Origin: Oxytricha trifallax
Lineage: Eukaryota > Ciliophora > Spirotrichea > Sporadotrichida > Oxytrichidae
DNA: 64,000 nucleotides
Assembly (NCBI GenBank): GCA_000711775.1
Contig: ARYC01000075.1
Coordinates: 124,001 to 188,000 of the forward strand
Direction: 5' to 3'
Each line of letters opens with the position of its first letter. Within the stretch, counting starts at the first letter, position 1. The position numbers and the translations under genes are program-made. Below, piece after piece: positions 50,480-63,406 of the stretch. Under the pieces are notes generated by a model. The model was given only the letters and a program-made list of their open reading frames with translations. It was not told the origin of the DNA and made no database searches.

Positions 50480-52345
50480 AAAACATTTGTAAAACTGTAA
50501 AAAATGTAAAGTTATATATCACTGCAATACAAAAAAACAAGTTATTAACCCAAAAATTACAAATATAAACTGCTTTAATTGGTATTAATAATTACTATCA
50601 TTCCCTATTCATCTATATTAATTTTATTCAAGTCTAATTTAAATCAAAGTGTTTAAGAACATATTCTTAAACAAAATTACTTAAAAGCAATTTCTAAAAT
50701 ATTAAAGACTACAATATAATCCCTTAAATTTTAAGAACTTATCTTATCTTCTTAGTTTGTTATCAATCCTTTTCTTTTCAGTTTTAATAAAAAATTTAAA
50801 TGGATAATCATAAATTTTATATATTTTTTTTTGCAATTTTTTGCAAATAAATTGATAATTCATTAATATTTCCCACATCAGCTATAAACTTGTGTCTGCT
50901 TTTTATCTCATTATTTTTTAAAATATTTAATTAGAAGTTTTAATTAGTCTTTGGTCTCCAAAAGTATGCATTCAAACTTTAATGTATATAAATTCTAATT
51001 CCCTAATCTGATACTACTATTGTTTTTATTCAGTATTTGTATAATTTTATTAAATCACATTATTTTACAGAGTAAATAAGAAGTTTGAGGTTCCTAGTAT
51101 CCGCTTTCACCTCTATCTATAATTGCGCCTGCTTGTGAATGAATGAGATTTTAAACTATAAACTTTAAAAGTAATCCCCAAACTTTGAATACTTATATTT
51201 TAGGGAGTAAGAGTAGCTTATTTGAAAAACATTTAAAATAAAAATATTAAACAGTTTGTAAACGAATATTAAAGTTATTTTTATAGATTTGATATTTTAA
51301 ATTTTATATTATCGAAATGATAATCTATATTATAATTTTCCTTCTTGCCTCAGTTCTTTTATTAAATATTATATAATTATGATAGGTATTATAATATATT
51401 TTTTATTATAAAAGTGATTGCTTTTTATTTAAATATACTAAACTAAATTTATTTTTAGTTTTACCAAAATAATTCATTTAAGTTTATTTAGTTTTATGGA
51501 ATGGATTTCTATTTTTTTATAAATTAATTTAGAATAACTTATCTTTATATTGATTATAATGTGAAACTTTAAATTGGCGATAATTGAGTTTAATTTCTTT
51601 TTGTTAAAATAGATTAAGTATTAAATTAAATAATTGGCTAAAATTGGAAAATTATTTACGTTTTTAGTCATAAATAATAAAAAAAATATAATAATATTAA
51701 TTTTATTTACTATATTTAAAATTTTAAGCATAAGTACACTTAAGAAATAAAGGTATTTTAATCACGATTTAATGGACTATTTAATTAAATATTTTAAAAT
51801 ATTAGATAGGTTATAATCGATAATATATTTTTTACTAATTTAAAATAAAACTTATATAAAGATTAAGAAATTTTTATTGTTGTTGTAAGATTTAGAAAGA
51901 TGTATCCTTTCGAGAGTTTTTCTCTCATTAAAAAGATTTTTGTAAACATTTTATTTCATTATTATTACACTTATTATGTTTTTTTATTCATTATAATTTA
52001 ACACTCTGGATGTATTCATATTACTTCAATATGAATAATAATTTTATTCAATTTAAACATAAAAACATTTGCTATATTTATTATTAAATATAAAAAAATC
52101 ATATTATAATAAAATTTAACATGGACTAATTATAATTATTTATAATTTTATTGATTTTTTATAAATGTCTTTTAGAAAGGAATTTATTATTTTACATTAT
52201 TAGCTTATCATGTATTTTAGAATATGATTTCAATATTTTAATTCCATAAAGTTTGTAATTGTTTTATATATTAATTTTTAATGAAATTTTTGAAATAAGT
52301 TTAAACTTTAATACAAATTAATAATTAATAATCAAAAATGGAGCA
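50480..52345. other. AT-rich interval, nothing specific
   Basis: A/T-rich sequence. A slightly GC-richer spot near 51080-51140 shows no clear frame. Confidence 0.5.
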
Positions 52346-52347
52346 AA

Positions 52348-52618
52348 ATGTCTGATCAAAAGGTGCAGTCATTCAATATTAATGTAAGTTACAAAAAACA
52401 TATCTAACATTTTATTTTTACAGGTGATAAATCTTGTAAAACTGAAGACTTAAACGAACTAGGAGTTCTAGAAATCAAAGAGATTAATAGGCTCAGGAAA
52501 TCACTATTCTTAATGAATACGATGATGATGAGGATGATGAGGAAGATTAAACATTTTTTTAATTTACAATTACTAATCTTACTATTACCATTGTTAATTA
52601 TTGTTTATTAATTTGAAT
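52348..52618 (+). other. Mini-gene-like locus 5, acidic C-terminus
   Basis: ATG at 52348 starts MSDQKVQSFNIN and meets GTAAGTTACAAAAAAC at 52384. The intron would end TTTTTACAG at 52423 (40 bases). The next patch reads DKSCKTEDLNELGVLEIKEI in one frame. After a one-base frame change it reads QEITILNEYDDDEDDEED in another, an acidic tail followed by FF. The exon-1 phase does not match either frame exactly, so this copy may be slightly decayed. The acidic tail plus FF resembles that of the 60.4-kb locus. Confidence 0.4.
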
Positions 52619-52624
52619 TAAATT

Positions 52625-55095
52625 ACAGCTTATTTAAAAAAATTATATGATTATTTAAATTTGTATAATACTTAAAAATTACTGATTCAAGCTGCTTTAG
52701 TTTAACCTAGAAATACTAGGTCGATAAATATTTATGAACTAAAACCTTTGCATTTAATTAAAATTTAATTTATGGCGGTATAATTACTTCTTTACATTTA
52801 AAATTTAAATTAATTAAAGGTTTGGTATAATATATTAAATGGATTTGAGATTTTTTTATTATTTTAGTTTCATTTAAATTTAGAAAAAATCTCTAACTCT
52901 ATTATTCTTTCACCTCCAGTTGCTTTATTTCCTGTTCTTCACTCATAATGACAGAATTTTTCAGCTTTGCTTCAGTTAATGATTAAGAACAGAAAATAAA
53001 GCTCCGAAAATACTACTATAAGTTATAAAAAAAGATTCACTAAATTTTTATGAAACTAAATTATTATCTAAATCTAAATCAAAATTTATTATGATAAATC
53101 GCACAGCCAATTAATTTTTAATCTATATCAAAACAATTATTCACTTAGTTTTATTTCACTTTCAAGAGTGTTTTAGTTTTTCAATTCATCCAAAACATAT
53201 TTGATGAGAATGAATGCATGAAATTAAATAACTTTCTTTTAGAATTGAAAATATTGTTTTTTTATCAATATGTATGCTTTAATAAACGTGTTAATTATAA
53301 ATAATAACTTATAAATACTTTAATTATTGTTTAAAAATTATTTGATTATTATACCAATCCTATTATATATCAAGAATAAATACTACGAATTTATTTACTA
53401 ATAACCATATAGATTCATTGAATTTTATTAGATTTCTGAGGAAGAAAAACTAAATACTAGTATGGTATAAACATTTAAATAGACTTTCATACATAAATAG
53501 TTTTTGTTTACGAGAAACATGCTCTAACGAGGAAATCATTAAAGTAAAAAAGATTTTTAAATTATAAAATTAATTAATTTTTAAAGAAAAATTTAATCAT
53601 ATTAGATGTTTAATAGTGAAAATATTAATTACTAAAAACTAATATTAAAACATTCTATTAAAATTTAATATGAAACAAATAAAATAAGTGTTCTGTCAAT
53701 ATTTATAAAATACATAAAAAATATGGTAAAATAATTAAGTAAAAATATTAACTCACTCTAAATTTAATAGAGTGTAATATTTTATTTTAATGATAAAAAG
53801 TGAAATTTTATTTTCATTTTATTGAATAGTATGCAATGAGTATGAATAATTAATTTACTATTACTATTTTGTATATAGTTATATTTTAAATTTTTAAATG
53901 TCTTTTCTCCAGTAAAGAAACCAAAACTGAAGGAAATATATTGTGTTATGAACATGAATTGATTTGGAATTGATAAAACTTTATTTTAACACACTTAAAT
54001 TCAAAATTATTTATAAATTATTATAAAAATAACTAATAAAAAAATTTAATTTGTCTTATATTCAAATAGGTAAATTTTGTCAATAATTATTATTAAAATA
54101 TAGTTAATTTTTTTATTTATTTATAAATAAATGAAAGTAAATACAGCAAAAAAAATTAATTAATTGAGTCATTAAAATTTAAATATATAAAGGTTGAGTT
54201 TTATTATTTTAGTTATTCAAATCAATAATTCTTTATTTTAAATTTTAAAATTAATTTTTATTTTTACAAGTTATTTAATTTGCTTCATTTTTATTTCAAC
54301 ATATCACTCTAATTTAAAATATACAAACTTAAAATCCCGTTTAATTATTTTTTAATAGTTTAAGTTTATTATAATAAGATTTATTTTAAAGTTACCTGCA
54401 AATATTGAATTTATTATAACAAGATTATGAAATTTTAATTTGCTTGTTAGTTATTTTGGTAGCCAAAAAGTTAAAAATTAATCCTTCTTTATATGCTTTT
54501 TTCATTAAATTACTTAATGTTTAAGGTAAATAAATTATTTTAAAAAATATATATTATTAATCTATTAAACATGGAACTTTTGTAAATTCTTATTAAAAAA
54601 AGATTTAAATATTCTCAAAGTTTATGAAAGCGATCAAATAATATTTTTAACATTAATTGATTTATAATTTATTTAACAGCGTTTTATTATTGTAACCTAC
54701 CAATCTATATAAATTTTTGATAAGCATTTGTTTAAATAATATTTAAGTCTAAGAAATGTTTTATTTTTTTCCTTCTCTTATCAATTTAATATTATATGCA
54801 TTTTTATCATTTACTTTGAATATAGACATAATTCTTTGGCTACTCAAAAAATAATTCTTGTTAATAACAATTTGCTAAATGATGAGTTGTATTTTTATTA
54901 TATAAGAGGAATAAGTAAAGTTTATAAAAATAATCTAATTGTATTAAAATAAAGATAATTGTTGACTAAATTTGGCTTATATTTAAGAAAGTTTGATAAA
55001 TAAAATCTCAATAAATTAAGTAGGCATTTACATAATTATTGCTTTTTCTATTCAGAATATTTTAATTATATTTAGTAGGAATAGTAATAACTTAG
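52625..55095. other. AT-rich interval, nothing specific
   Basis: A/T-rich sequence. A small hairpin ACCTAG-AAATA-CTAGGT lies near 52707-52724. No gene is supported. Confidence 0.5.
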
Positions 55096-55359
55096 AGTAA
55101 TTAATCAAAATCAAAATACTCAATAATAACCGGAAAGTATAAATGCAAGCGAATCGTCTATTGAGAAAATCAGCATAGTCGCGGTTCCCCGCTCTCCTCA
55201 CTCACAATTTTCAATCTATGCCTAAGCCTGTTCTTGCCTTTTTTATTCTCCGTTGTTATCTTCTTGTTCTATGTTGTTCCTCTTTCTCTCTGTTGATTTT
55301 TCTTGTCTCTTCCTTTGACTCCCCTAAGATCAGTTGGATTGTTCTATTATTGAAAATGA

Positions 55360-56790
55360 AGCCTTGAATTTCGAGGGTGTCCTGCCAGCTCACTGAATCT
55401 CACTTCAAAATCTTCGTTTTCGTTCTCAATCTGATCTTTTACATCATATCTCTCATAACTATGTCATCCCACCATTATTGCCTAGGTACTCATCTGCTTG
55501 TTGCCATAGTAGTTTGTTCTTCATTTCCTTGTCATTTCCCATCCCCTTCCTTACCGAACCCTCTTCTAAGTTTAACATGAGGTAGTCTCTCTACATATTT
55601 ATACAATCTATCCAATCTTTGGCAAAGATTTGGAATATAGGTTCCCCTTGAAGATCTAGGACTAGATGGTTGATTGTAAATATGGAGATGATTCCGCAGT
55701 CCTCTGGATCTTTCACTTTGTGAAGTTCTGTTTTGCTCTCAATTTTCTTCATTCAGAATATTTAACCTAGAGTGCCTTCCATTAAGTCATTTAGCTGTCT
55801 GATGCGCTTTGAATTATCGCTTAGCTATCGACCTCCTGGTGTCGTACACTTCCAGGATCTTCGAGTCTCACATTATTCTAAAATTATCCAATTCAGGCAA
55901 TTTTTTATGTTTCCTTGACAGCAAACTGGAAGTATTATTCCTAAATTTTCTTCCAGTTGTCTAAACAATCTGCCGTTCTCCACTTTATAGTGATTCGTCC
56001 AAATGGCTCTCTTAAAGCTTTGAATCCTGCTGTCATTCACGACTATTGGTGGAAGAATTATAAAGTCGTTGTTTCCTTGGTTGAATTAAACTTCTCCAAT
56101 TAAGTTCGAAGTCATTTCTTTGGTCTCATCTGTGATGTGTTTTCCCGGATTATGTCAAAGTGCTTCTAATCTTAGATTATTTCCTAGTAATTATTGTGTT
56201 GTAATTTTGACCATAAATCTTACTCTTTCTCCTTTCTTCTTCTTGCTTTCTTCCTGTAATTGTATTTTCTTACCAAATCTTTTTTTAGTTTTGCTCATGT
56301 GCTCGTGCAGCAAACTATCGTAGTTATTCATGACACTGTTCAGTCTTTATTTGTTCTTCGAGAAAATGATTTTGTCAAATCCTTTGCACTAGACTTTCTG
56401 TTAAATCTATCAACATTTTGAGCTCCATCTGATATTCTTGGATACTTTGTATATCCGTCTTCGTGTTTGTCTAAGTGGTATTTAAGCCTTAGATTCGTGA
56501 ATTCTCTTACTTGTGTTGATTTTCCAATTTTAGCTTTTTGCTCTTCAATCCCATTTTTATTTTAGTGGAACTCTTGCGCTTTAATCACTTGCAATTTCCA
56601 GAACCTCATTGTCTTTCGATCTGCTATTGTTATTTAATCAAGCCTCCTGCACCTTCTGCCACAAATCCCTTTTCTTGTTATATTAATCTAATCTTCCCGA
56701 TCTTCCTGTTCTTCGTTCTTTGCTCTCTTCTTTTCTGAAGCTTTTTACTGAATTTTTATTAGTTCATCGTCCTTATTTACTGCCATAATA
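55360..56790 (-). pseudogene. Protease-like ORF (Ulp1/C48-type cysteine protease), broken copy
   Basis: ATG at about 56794 begins MAVNKDDELIKIQQKASEKK, a charged N-terminus. The C-terminal half contains RAIWTNHYKVENGRLFRQLE, an NCLNWIIL segment and VKDPEDCGIISIFTINHLVL, followed by EPIFQIFAKDWI. The DCG with a preceding Asp/Glu stretch is the nucleophile motif of Ulp1/adenain-like cysteine proteases, which cleave SUMO-type or structural precursors. I am less sure of the matching His and Asp positions. The ORF at 63.4-64.0 kb is a close homologue. This copy is broken in a few places. Neighbouring LINE sequence on the same strand suggests that it belongs to that element or to one inserted beside it. 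A Polinton origin for this kind of protease cannot be excluded. Confidence 0.55.
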
Positions 56791-56989
56791 ATTTAAAAAT
56801 TAATAATTATTTTAATTATGATTGCACTTAGTCTTTTATTATTTATATTTCTTAAATTATCTGAATTTAAATTTTCATTTTTTGGTGAATTTTTTCAAGT
56901 TCCCTTTCATCTAGATTAATAAATTAGAAAGATAATTGCTAGTGATTTACCAAATTCACATGAGCTTTCTGATAAAGCTTTCTACTATA

Positions 56990-57500
56990 CTAAGGCCTAT
57001 CAAAGGCATGTAGGGGTCGCTGGGAGCAACGCATAAGAGACCTGTCGGCGGGGTTCAATCTGTCAGCTATTCATTCCTCGAGTGGCTGGATCCTAAGATT
57101 TCCCTGCATTGATGAGTCTATGGCTTGAGTTCATTTTCTTAGGTAATAGAGAGCAGGATGAAGGTACTCTCTGACTTAAAAAGTAAGAAGACGAAAACCA
57201 TCGAAGCCAACGATAAGGATTTTTCTCCCACACCGGGTTAGGGTGCTGAAGCTACCACAGCGAAAGGACAGGGATTATATTTCCCAGAAGCGGTGAGACC
57301 GGTAAGTGTTTTTCTCCAACTCCTGTTATTTAGTCTAATTACGAGCTTTGTCCCCGGATTATAACTGGCTGACATCTTGATATTCGGAAGATACTAGATA
57401 ATAGTGAGAATGGTTTTTCGGAGTTTTCTACTTCACGAAAGTCACGTCACGGAATATGCCACGTCAACTCACTCAGATACGTCTGCGTCACGTCTAAGAT
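56990..57500. other. GC-rich linker with CACGTC cluster and a plus-strand exon-like frame
   Basis: About 47% GC, the richest stretch in the window. On the plus strand, ATG near 57159 opens a frame (MKVLSDLKSKKTKTIEANDK, then DFSPTPGQGAEATTAKGQG) that ends exactly at a 5' splice-like GTAAGTG at 57302. Near 57438-57498 there are five CGTC/ACGTC copies, including CACGTC three times. It could be the promoter and 5' leader of the protease-like element, the 3' region of the RT part, or an independent short gene on the plus strand. Confidence 0.35.
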
Positions 57501-57519
57501 TGATTTTTTGATTTTTAGT

Positions 57520-60050
57520 ATTAAACAGTGATATGTTAAAACTTATTTGATGTTAATCAATTAACTATCCCCTTTCATCGAGGTTCTAATCTCTTTTTTT
57601 GACATAGCCACAATGAATGGTTTCTTAATGTTTGATAATATTCATTTTCTCCAGTTTTCTTATCTTTTGATTTAACCAAATCATGTTTGATATGATTTCA
57701 TTCTATTTACTGGTGGTTACTAAGTTAATCATCCTTTGTCTCTTATTATTTTTGAGAATATTATTAGGTCTCCTGTTGTGTTTATTAGGTTACTGATCTT
57801 CAGATTGTTTAAATTCATTAATATTTTGTGAATATTGCAATATGGCTCATCCCATAGTTAATTATTGTTTTTCCCTAACTTATTGTCATCATAGTATCCA
57901 TGAAACTTTTGGATTAAGTAAAATCTTCTTCTTTTTTTTATTTTTTTCCTTGTTTAACTATCTCATCCTTTGCTAGTTTAGGTCACAAGAACTCATGTTG
58001 ATCTTTTTCATGTTCTTCAGAACTAGGTCCCTTATTATTTCACTGGTGTGTGTGTTTATTATAGATGTATTATATTCCTTAATATTTTATTAGGAATGTC
58101 TTTTGCCGTCCTTAATGCAATTCTTTTGAGTTGTAGTTCAATTTTTTCTATTTCTTCAATTTTCACGAACTAAGCTGCCACCAGAGGTGAGTATTTATAA
58201 ATAATCAGTGAAAGTATCTACGTCATTATTATGGTATCATATACTGTTCGATTGTTTGAGCTTGTAAGTTTTTGGTAAATTTTATTTTATTCATTATCTT
58301 ATTCCATATAATTTTTAGTTAATTTTGAATATTTAGTCCTAGATGTCTTATTTCTTCTATTTTCTTAATTGCCTCTATTTCAATATATCTCGAAGATCTT
58401 ACATCATTTTAAAATATAATTTTTTGTGTTTAGTTCTAAGTTTTGTATTTTTTTTTCTTTCTACTGTTGATAACTATTCTGAATTGTTAAGAATTTTTAT
58501 TTTATAAGAATGTCGTCTGCAAATTAATTAGTTTACCTTTTTGAATAATGACATTTTCTTCTTCATTACAGAAGCTTTCTTCTTCATGGTTTTCGTTCAT
58601 TATTTCATTTCTCCTGCTGAGTTCTTACTATTTATTTCCTCTTTTGTCTTTAATCATTTGCCTATAAAATTCTAGAATATGTTTTTTTATTTGCTAATCC
58701 TCCACTCTCGTTTTTTTATATATAAATCCCTTTATTAGTTAGCATTATTTTCTAAGTTTTTGTTAGTCTATTTACCATTTAAGGAACCCTTTTTCATCTT
58801 TCTTGTCTAGGCACTACTCTAAGTCTCTAATTGCTCCATCCATTAAACTTTAATCTTTTAGAAATGTCTCTTATCTTTGTATTATTACTCTTAACTGCCC
58901 ATTCGGTGGTATATGAGCCAGTTCCTCACCCTTGGTTTATTTCCCTAATTTATTTTCAAAACATTATTTTATTGGGCTTTCTAAGTTATCTGCTGTTATT
59001 AATCTTATTTTTTTCAATAAAATCATTCCAGCAATACTTTCTTAAGTCTGATATACTAAATGTTCTTTCTTTGACCGATAGTTTAAAGTCATTTTCCTGG
59101 TATAATCTTAGTCTTACTTAAATGAATTTGTGGTATATTAATGTCTTTTAATTTATTCCCATCCTATTGTTTTCACGATCGAGAAGATCTGATCCATTTG
59201 GTTTTCTGTAACATGAGTTTTCACTCCTTCTGAAATGGGTTTTTTTCAAGCCTTCTTTGTTCAATCTTATTCACAGTTCTTTAAAGTGTTAATTGCAATC
59301 TTCCATGACAATTATTATTTTTGGCACTTTTTTTTTAGTGATTTATCAAGTAAATAAGTCAAATTTGGATCTCTTTAATAAATTCCTTCCTGAATTGGGG
59401 GTATGTAAGCTTTAATACTCCAAGTTACATATTGTTTCAAGGTTTTTCGTTTTCACTTCGAATTTGCCGTTATTCATAATCGATACTCTCCATTTCTAGC
59501 TAGTTGAGTCTGTTCTATATTCTTGTTGTTGAGACAAATTATCCTTTGCAACTAGTTTCCACCAGGCCTATATTGTCAGAGTTTTTGTTCTCTATTTCTC
59601 TGAGTAGTTTTCCTTTTTAAGCGTCGAGTTCAGACCTCTTACATTTTGCAGGCAAATTTTGATTTCTTATGTCTATTCGTGTTGATATATTTCTTCTTGC
59701 TGATGATGTCCTCTCTTTTTTTGGATCTACACTTCAGCAATTCTCTCTTCCCTTCTCACCCATTCTTCAATATCACTAACCGAACTGTCAGCTATTTTCA
59801 GTCTTGACTAATAATTCATTTTTTTTGTAGTGATTATAATTCAACTAAACATTCAGTATTTTTGATATATTATGTTTTCGGATACAAATTTGACTTTAAA
59901 TATTTATTGTAATTGTCAGTGTTTGTTGTTGGGGATTAACTTTCTCATCTTGGCCTTTAACTTCTATATGCACCACCAGTTTCCTCCTCGCACTGGTTGG
60001 CTGTTTTTAGTTCTCCGTTTTCCCGCGTATTATTTACTGCCTTAATAATT
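57520..60050 (-). pseudogene. LINE ORF2: APE endonuclease and reverse transcriptase, decayed
   Basis: Endonuclease signs: IKICLQNVRGLNS (about 59625-59663), the usual N-terminal strand of APE-type LINE nucleases; IENKNSDNIGLVETSC (about 59545-59600), with the catalytic ET; and IIIVMEDCN near 59300, in the place of the GDFN-type motif. Reverse transcriptase signs: NQFADDILI with FADD at 58512-58523, then EEIRHLGLNIQN near 58330-58365, as in the YLG motif of non-LTR enzymes, followed by KIEEIEKIELQLKRIALRTA as thumb-like sequence near 58090-58150. TAA supplies the Gln before FADD, which supports the ciliate code. Motifs are spread over different frames with many interruptions. In life such a protein nicks target DNA and copies its RNA there. 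Confidence 0.75.
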
Positions 60051-60062
60051 TTTATTAATTAT

Positions 60063-60375
60063 TATTTAAATTAATTATAGTTATTCTAATTTAATTCATG
60101 ATATTATCTTTTTAATCATATAACAAATTCTAATGTTTTATATCTTTTTAAAAGATTCTATGATTTACATACATTTATAAAACTAATTAATTTTATCATG
60201 AAACTTTTAAGAAGAATATTTTTGTTGCTGTTGTAATTATTTAATTTGCAAATTAATCAGACAATTATTCCTTTTTTATTTCATTATTTTAATGAATTAT
60301 GAAAAATAATAGGAAAAACTGATGACTATATAGAAATTAATTAAAGTTATTTATAATACTTATTAAATTATAAAA
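60063..60375. other. AT-rich spacer, nothing specific
   Basis: A/T-rich DNA between the LINE and the mini-gene-like locus at 60.4-60.57 kb. Confidence 0.5.
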
Positions 60376-60379
60376 AAAA

Positions 60380-60565
60380 TGACATGTAAAAAACGGTTCA
60401 TCTTCCTCATCTGTTTAACTATAGTCATCTTCAACATCTTTATAGATTTTAATCCTTTCTTCATTTCGTGTTGCGAAACGACAACTATTATGTTGCTAGG
60501 TAAGATCTGTAAAAATAAATTATAGGTATACTTTTTGTAATTACAATCATATGAGAGCGCTACAT
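60380..60565 (-). other. Mini-gene-like locus 6 (minus strand), acidic C-terminus
   Basis: On the minus strand ATG at 60565 starts MQRSHMI and meets GTAATTACAAAAAG at 60544. The intron would end TTATTTTTACAG at 60507 (38 bases). The next patch reads FATRNEERIKIYKDVEDDYS followed by QTDEEDEPFF, a strongly acidic tail like that at 52.5 kb. The acidic frame needs a different phase from the ATG chosen here, so the true start is uncertain. It is the only member on this strand. Confidence 0.4.
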
Positions 60566-60569
60566 TTCT

Positions 60570-63360
60570 ACAGGCTTCTGTTCTTAAAGAATTCTTTATT
60601 TTTATTAAGCTGTTTGAACTATAAATTAAATTATTATTTAATATTCAAATAAACTTAGAAGAATTCTATCTGATACTAATTATTAACAAATATTTCCTGC
60701 ATTTTTATAAAACTTGTGTTATGTAACAAAAAATTTGATTTTTATTATTTTTAATGAATTAAATATTAAAATTATGTTATCATTAATTAATTCATATTGT
60801 TTATAATTATTATAATTGATAATTTTTATATTAATTAATTTTGTGCAAGCATTTTCTTTATATGATTACATATCTTTTAATGTAACATTTTATCTTTTAT
60901 TAATAATTTTGAATTAAATCTTCACATATAACCAATATCTTTTCAAATTACGAATATATTTATAAATTATTTTTTGCATTGATTAATAATGAATATCTTG
61001 CAAATTCTTTTAAATATTTTAAATTATTTTTCAATCTTAAATCAACACAAAATTTTGGCTCATTTCAATAACTAAGTTTTATATTATTACTATTTCTAGT
61101 CACCCAGCATATAGTCAATTCTATAAAAATATTAGCAACAAAGAAGCTATCATATATACATTTATAGATGGTTATAAGATAAATTGTTGCAGTGATTGCT
61201 TGGTAGTGGTTTGAGTAGTACTTATTTTTTAGAATGAACACTAAGATAAAATGTTAATACTTTTGAATTTCAACTACATCTATTTTCTTATCATTTTACA
61301 CTCCAGGAAGCAATAGATGATAAAATAATCAGTTCTTATAAAAATATTGTCAATCAATTATTCCAATATTAGATTTGAATATTAATTTTTAATTAGAAAT
61401 TGATTAATTACAACCTAAATACGGAGTAAGTTAACCTAATAAATATGAATTTTAAACATCAGTCTTTCTAATATTTCTTAAAAGTCTTATTTTTAATTTA
61501 AATTATATTTATGTCATTAAAATCCTACTTCTTCAACCACATCTTCAACTACATCTACTGTAAACCTAAACCCCAAAAATTTTTAAAAATGAGAAAAACA
61601 AAAACCTAACTGCCACTATTTTGGCAATACTACAGTTCGAGCTTGAAATCAAAATTCCTAAACAAATGTGTGTTAGTAATAATTAAATTTAAAAATGACA
61701 ATACCAAAGTATATTAATTTGGGATTAAACTCAGTCAAGCGATAAACAAATATTTCTAAATGTACAATCAATACTTGAATAAGTAAAATATGAATAGCTT
61801 CATTTAAAGGTATTACTAGCTGTAATATGTTCTAGATTATCTAATAAAATTTATTTACAAAGTATATAAATCCTGATAACTGAAATTTATAAATATTTAA
61901 AAATAAATTTAAAGATGGAAAGGTCAAATCAAATCAAAATTTTATCTATTATATTTATGTCAATAATATTATTTTAGCTTATAGTAATAATTCATTTAAT
62001 TAATAAGAAAAAAAGTTATAGTAATGTTAATATATTGATAAAATCTTTAAAGCAAAGGATATAAAATGGTTAATAACATATTTAACATTTAAATAATGAC
62101 ATTTAATTCATCCATTTTAAAATCAAATACAAATGGCTGCTTTTTACTTAAAATAATATATTTTCTTTTTATATAAGTTAAGATAAATGTAAAAGGTTTT
62201 CGATAATAATTGCGAAAAATTAATATAATTTTTGAGAGAATTTAAGATTATTTATCAACTTAATTGACCAAATAATCTATTCTAAACTCATTATTTTATA
62301 AACCTTACTCCAACCCACTGGGTTGGAAATGAGATTTGTTAAAGTTTAATATATATATTTTTAAAAACTGGTCTTTCTTAAATTATTCATGAAACATATA
62401 AGGATTTTAATTAAAAATATTAGATTATTTTAATGTTCAATGTCAATATAAATGTTATAGTGTATAATTGAAAACTTGATTAAAACTTATCCTAAAATAT
62501 TGGAACATCAAAATAATAAAATTTTATTTATAGTATCCTTCAATTATTTTTTTGTATGGATAATTCAACTCAAAATTTAAGGTGAAATCAATGATAGCTC
62601 ACGATTTGTGCAAATCACAAATGTATATCTATTTTTTTACATAATTATTCTTTATAATTTTTAATAAATCTTAATTATTTGATTTTGATTCAGCTGAAAG
62701 TTTGATTCAATTTATTTATTGAATTTGACATTTACATGTTTCATGATAACTTTTGCTTTTAAATACTTTTCATCAACTATAAATAGTATCATTAAATATA
62801 ATTGTTATAAATTATAAAATTATAATTGAATTGTTGAATTTGAATAAATAAATTATAGCTTCATTTTTAAATCATATTTATTAATGCTACTACGTATTTG
62901 ATGAATCGCTATTTCAAACTTAACTTAAATTAATTAAACTTAATCTAAAGATTTGAATAACCGCCTTGTTAGTCCAATAGTACTACATTCTAATAATTTA
63001 TTTGAATAAATTAGGCCATTTAACGAGCAACACATAAATATGAATTAGGTTAATAAATTTTATATTATTAATTATTTAAGCAATCAATTATATTAATGTC
63101 TAAAATATAATACACATTCTTGCTTTACATTAAGGGCTAATTACTCCCTTTGTAAATAAAAAATGTAACTTTCTTAAGTGAATGTGGAAAACAACAATTA
63201 CATTTAAAGATAATTTGTGTTGTAATTGTAGATGAAATTATTAAATAAGCTCCATATCTTTAGTACATGACCTAATCATAATGCCTAGATTTTTCACATT
63301 ATTGGATTAAACGTTTTCTCTCCATATAACAATTAATATGTTATTAAAATTATTGAACTT
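60570..63360. other. AT-rich interval, nothing specific
   Basis: A/T-rich sequence. A short palindromic CCAACCCACTGGGTTGG lies near 62311-62327. No gene is supported. Confidence 0.45.
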
Positions 63361-63406
63361 ATGAAAATTGTAACTCCATATAAAATATTTAAATATAAAA
63401 CTATAG

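Larger units (their letters stand above)
55100..60062 (-). mobile_element. Decayed non-LTR retrotransposon (LINE) region
   Basis: On the minus strand this block holds an APE-type endonuclease and reverse transcriptase coding region (about 60050-57520), a GC-rich linker (about 57500-56990), and a protease-like ORF (about 56790-55360) with a tail to about 55100. Both coding parts begin after AATTATTA(T/A)GGCAGTAAATAA, which suggests either two ORFs of one element or two related elements in tandem. From memory, Tetrahymena has a germline-limited APE/RT non-LTR family called REP, and this is the natural candidate. The RT part has many frame changes and is clearly dead. No target-site duplication was identified. 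Confidence 0.7.

Noticed and set aside
55377-56738. Three plus-strand ORFs at 55.4, 56.1 and 56.5 kb
   Set aside because: They are antisense shadows of the minus-strand protease-like ORF.
58831-59121. 96-codon plus-strand hydrophobic ORF
   Set aside because: It lies antisense to the LINE reverse transcriptase region. The hydrophobic composition comes from reading the complement of a Lys/Asn-rich coding strand.
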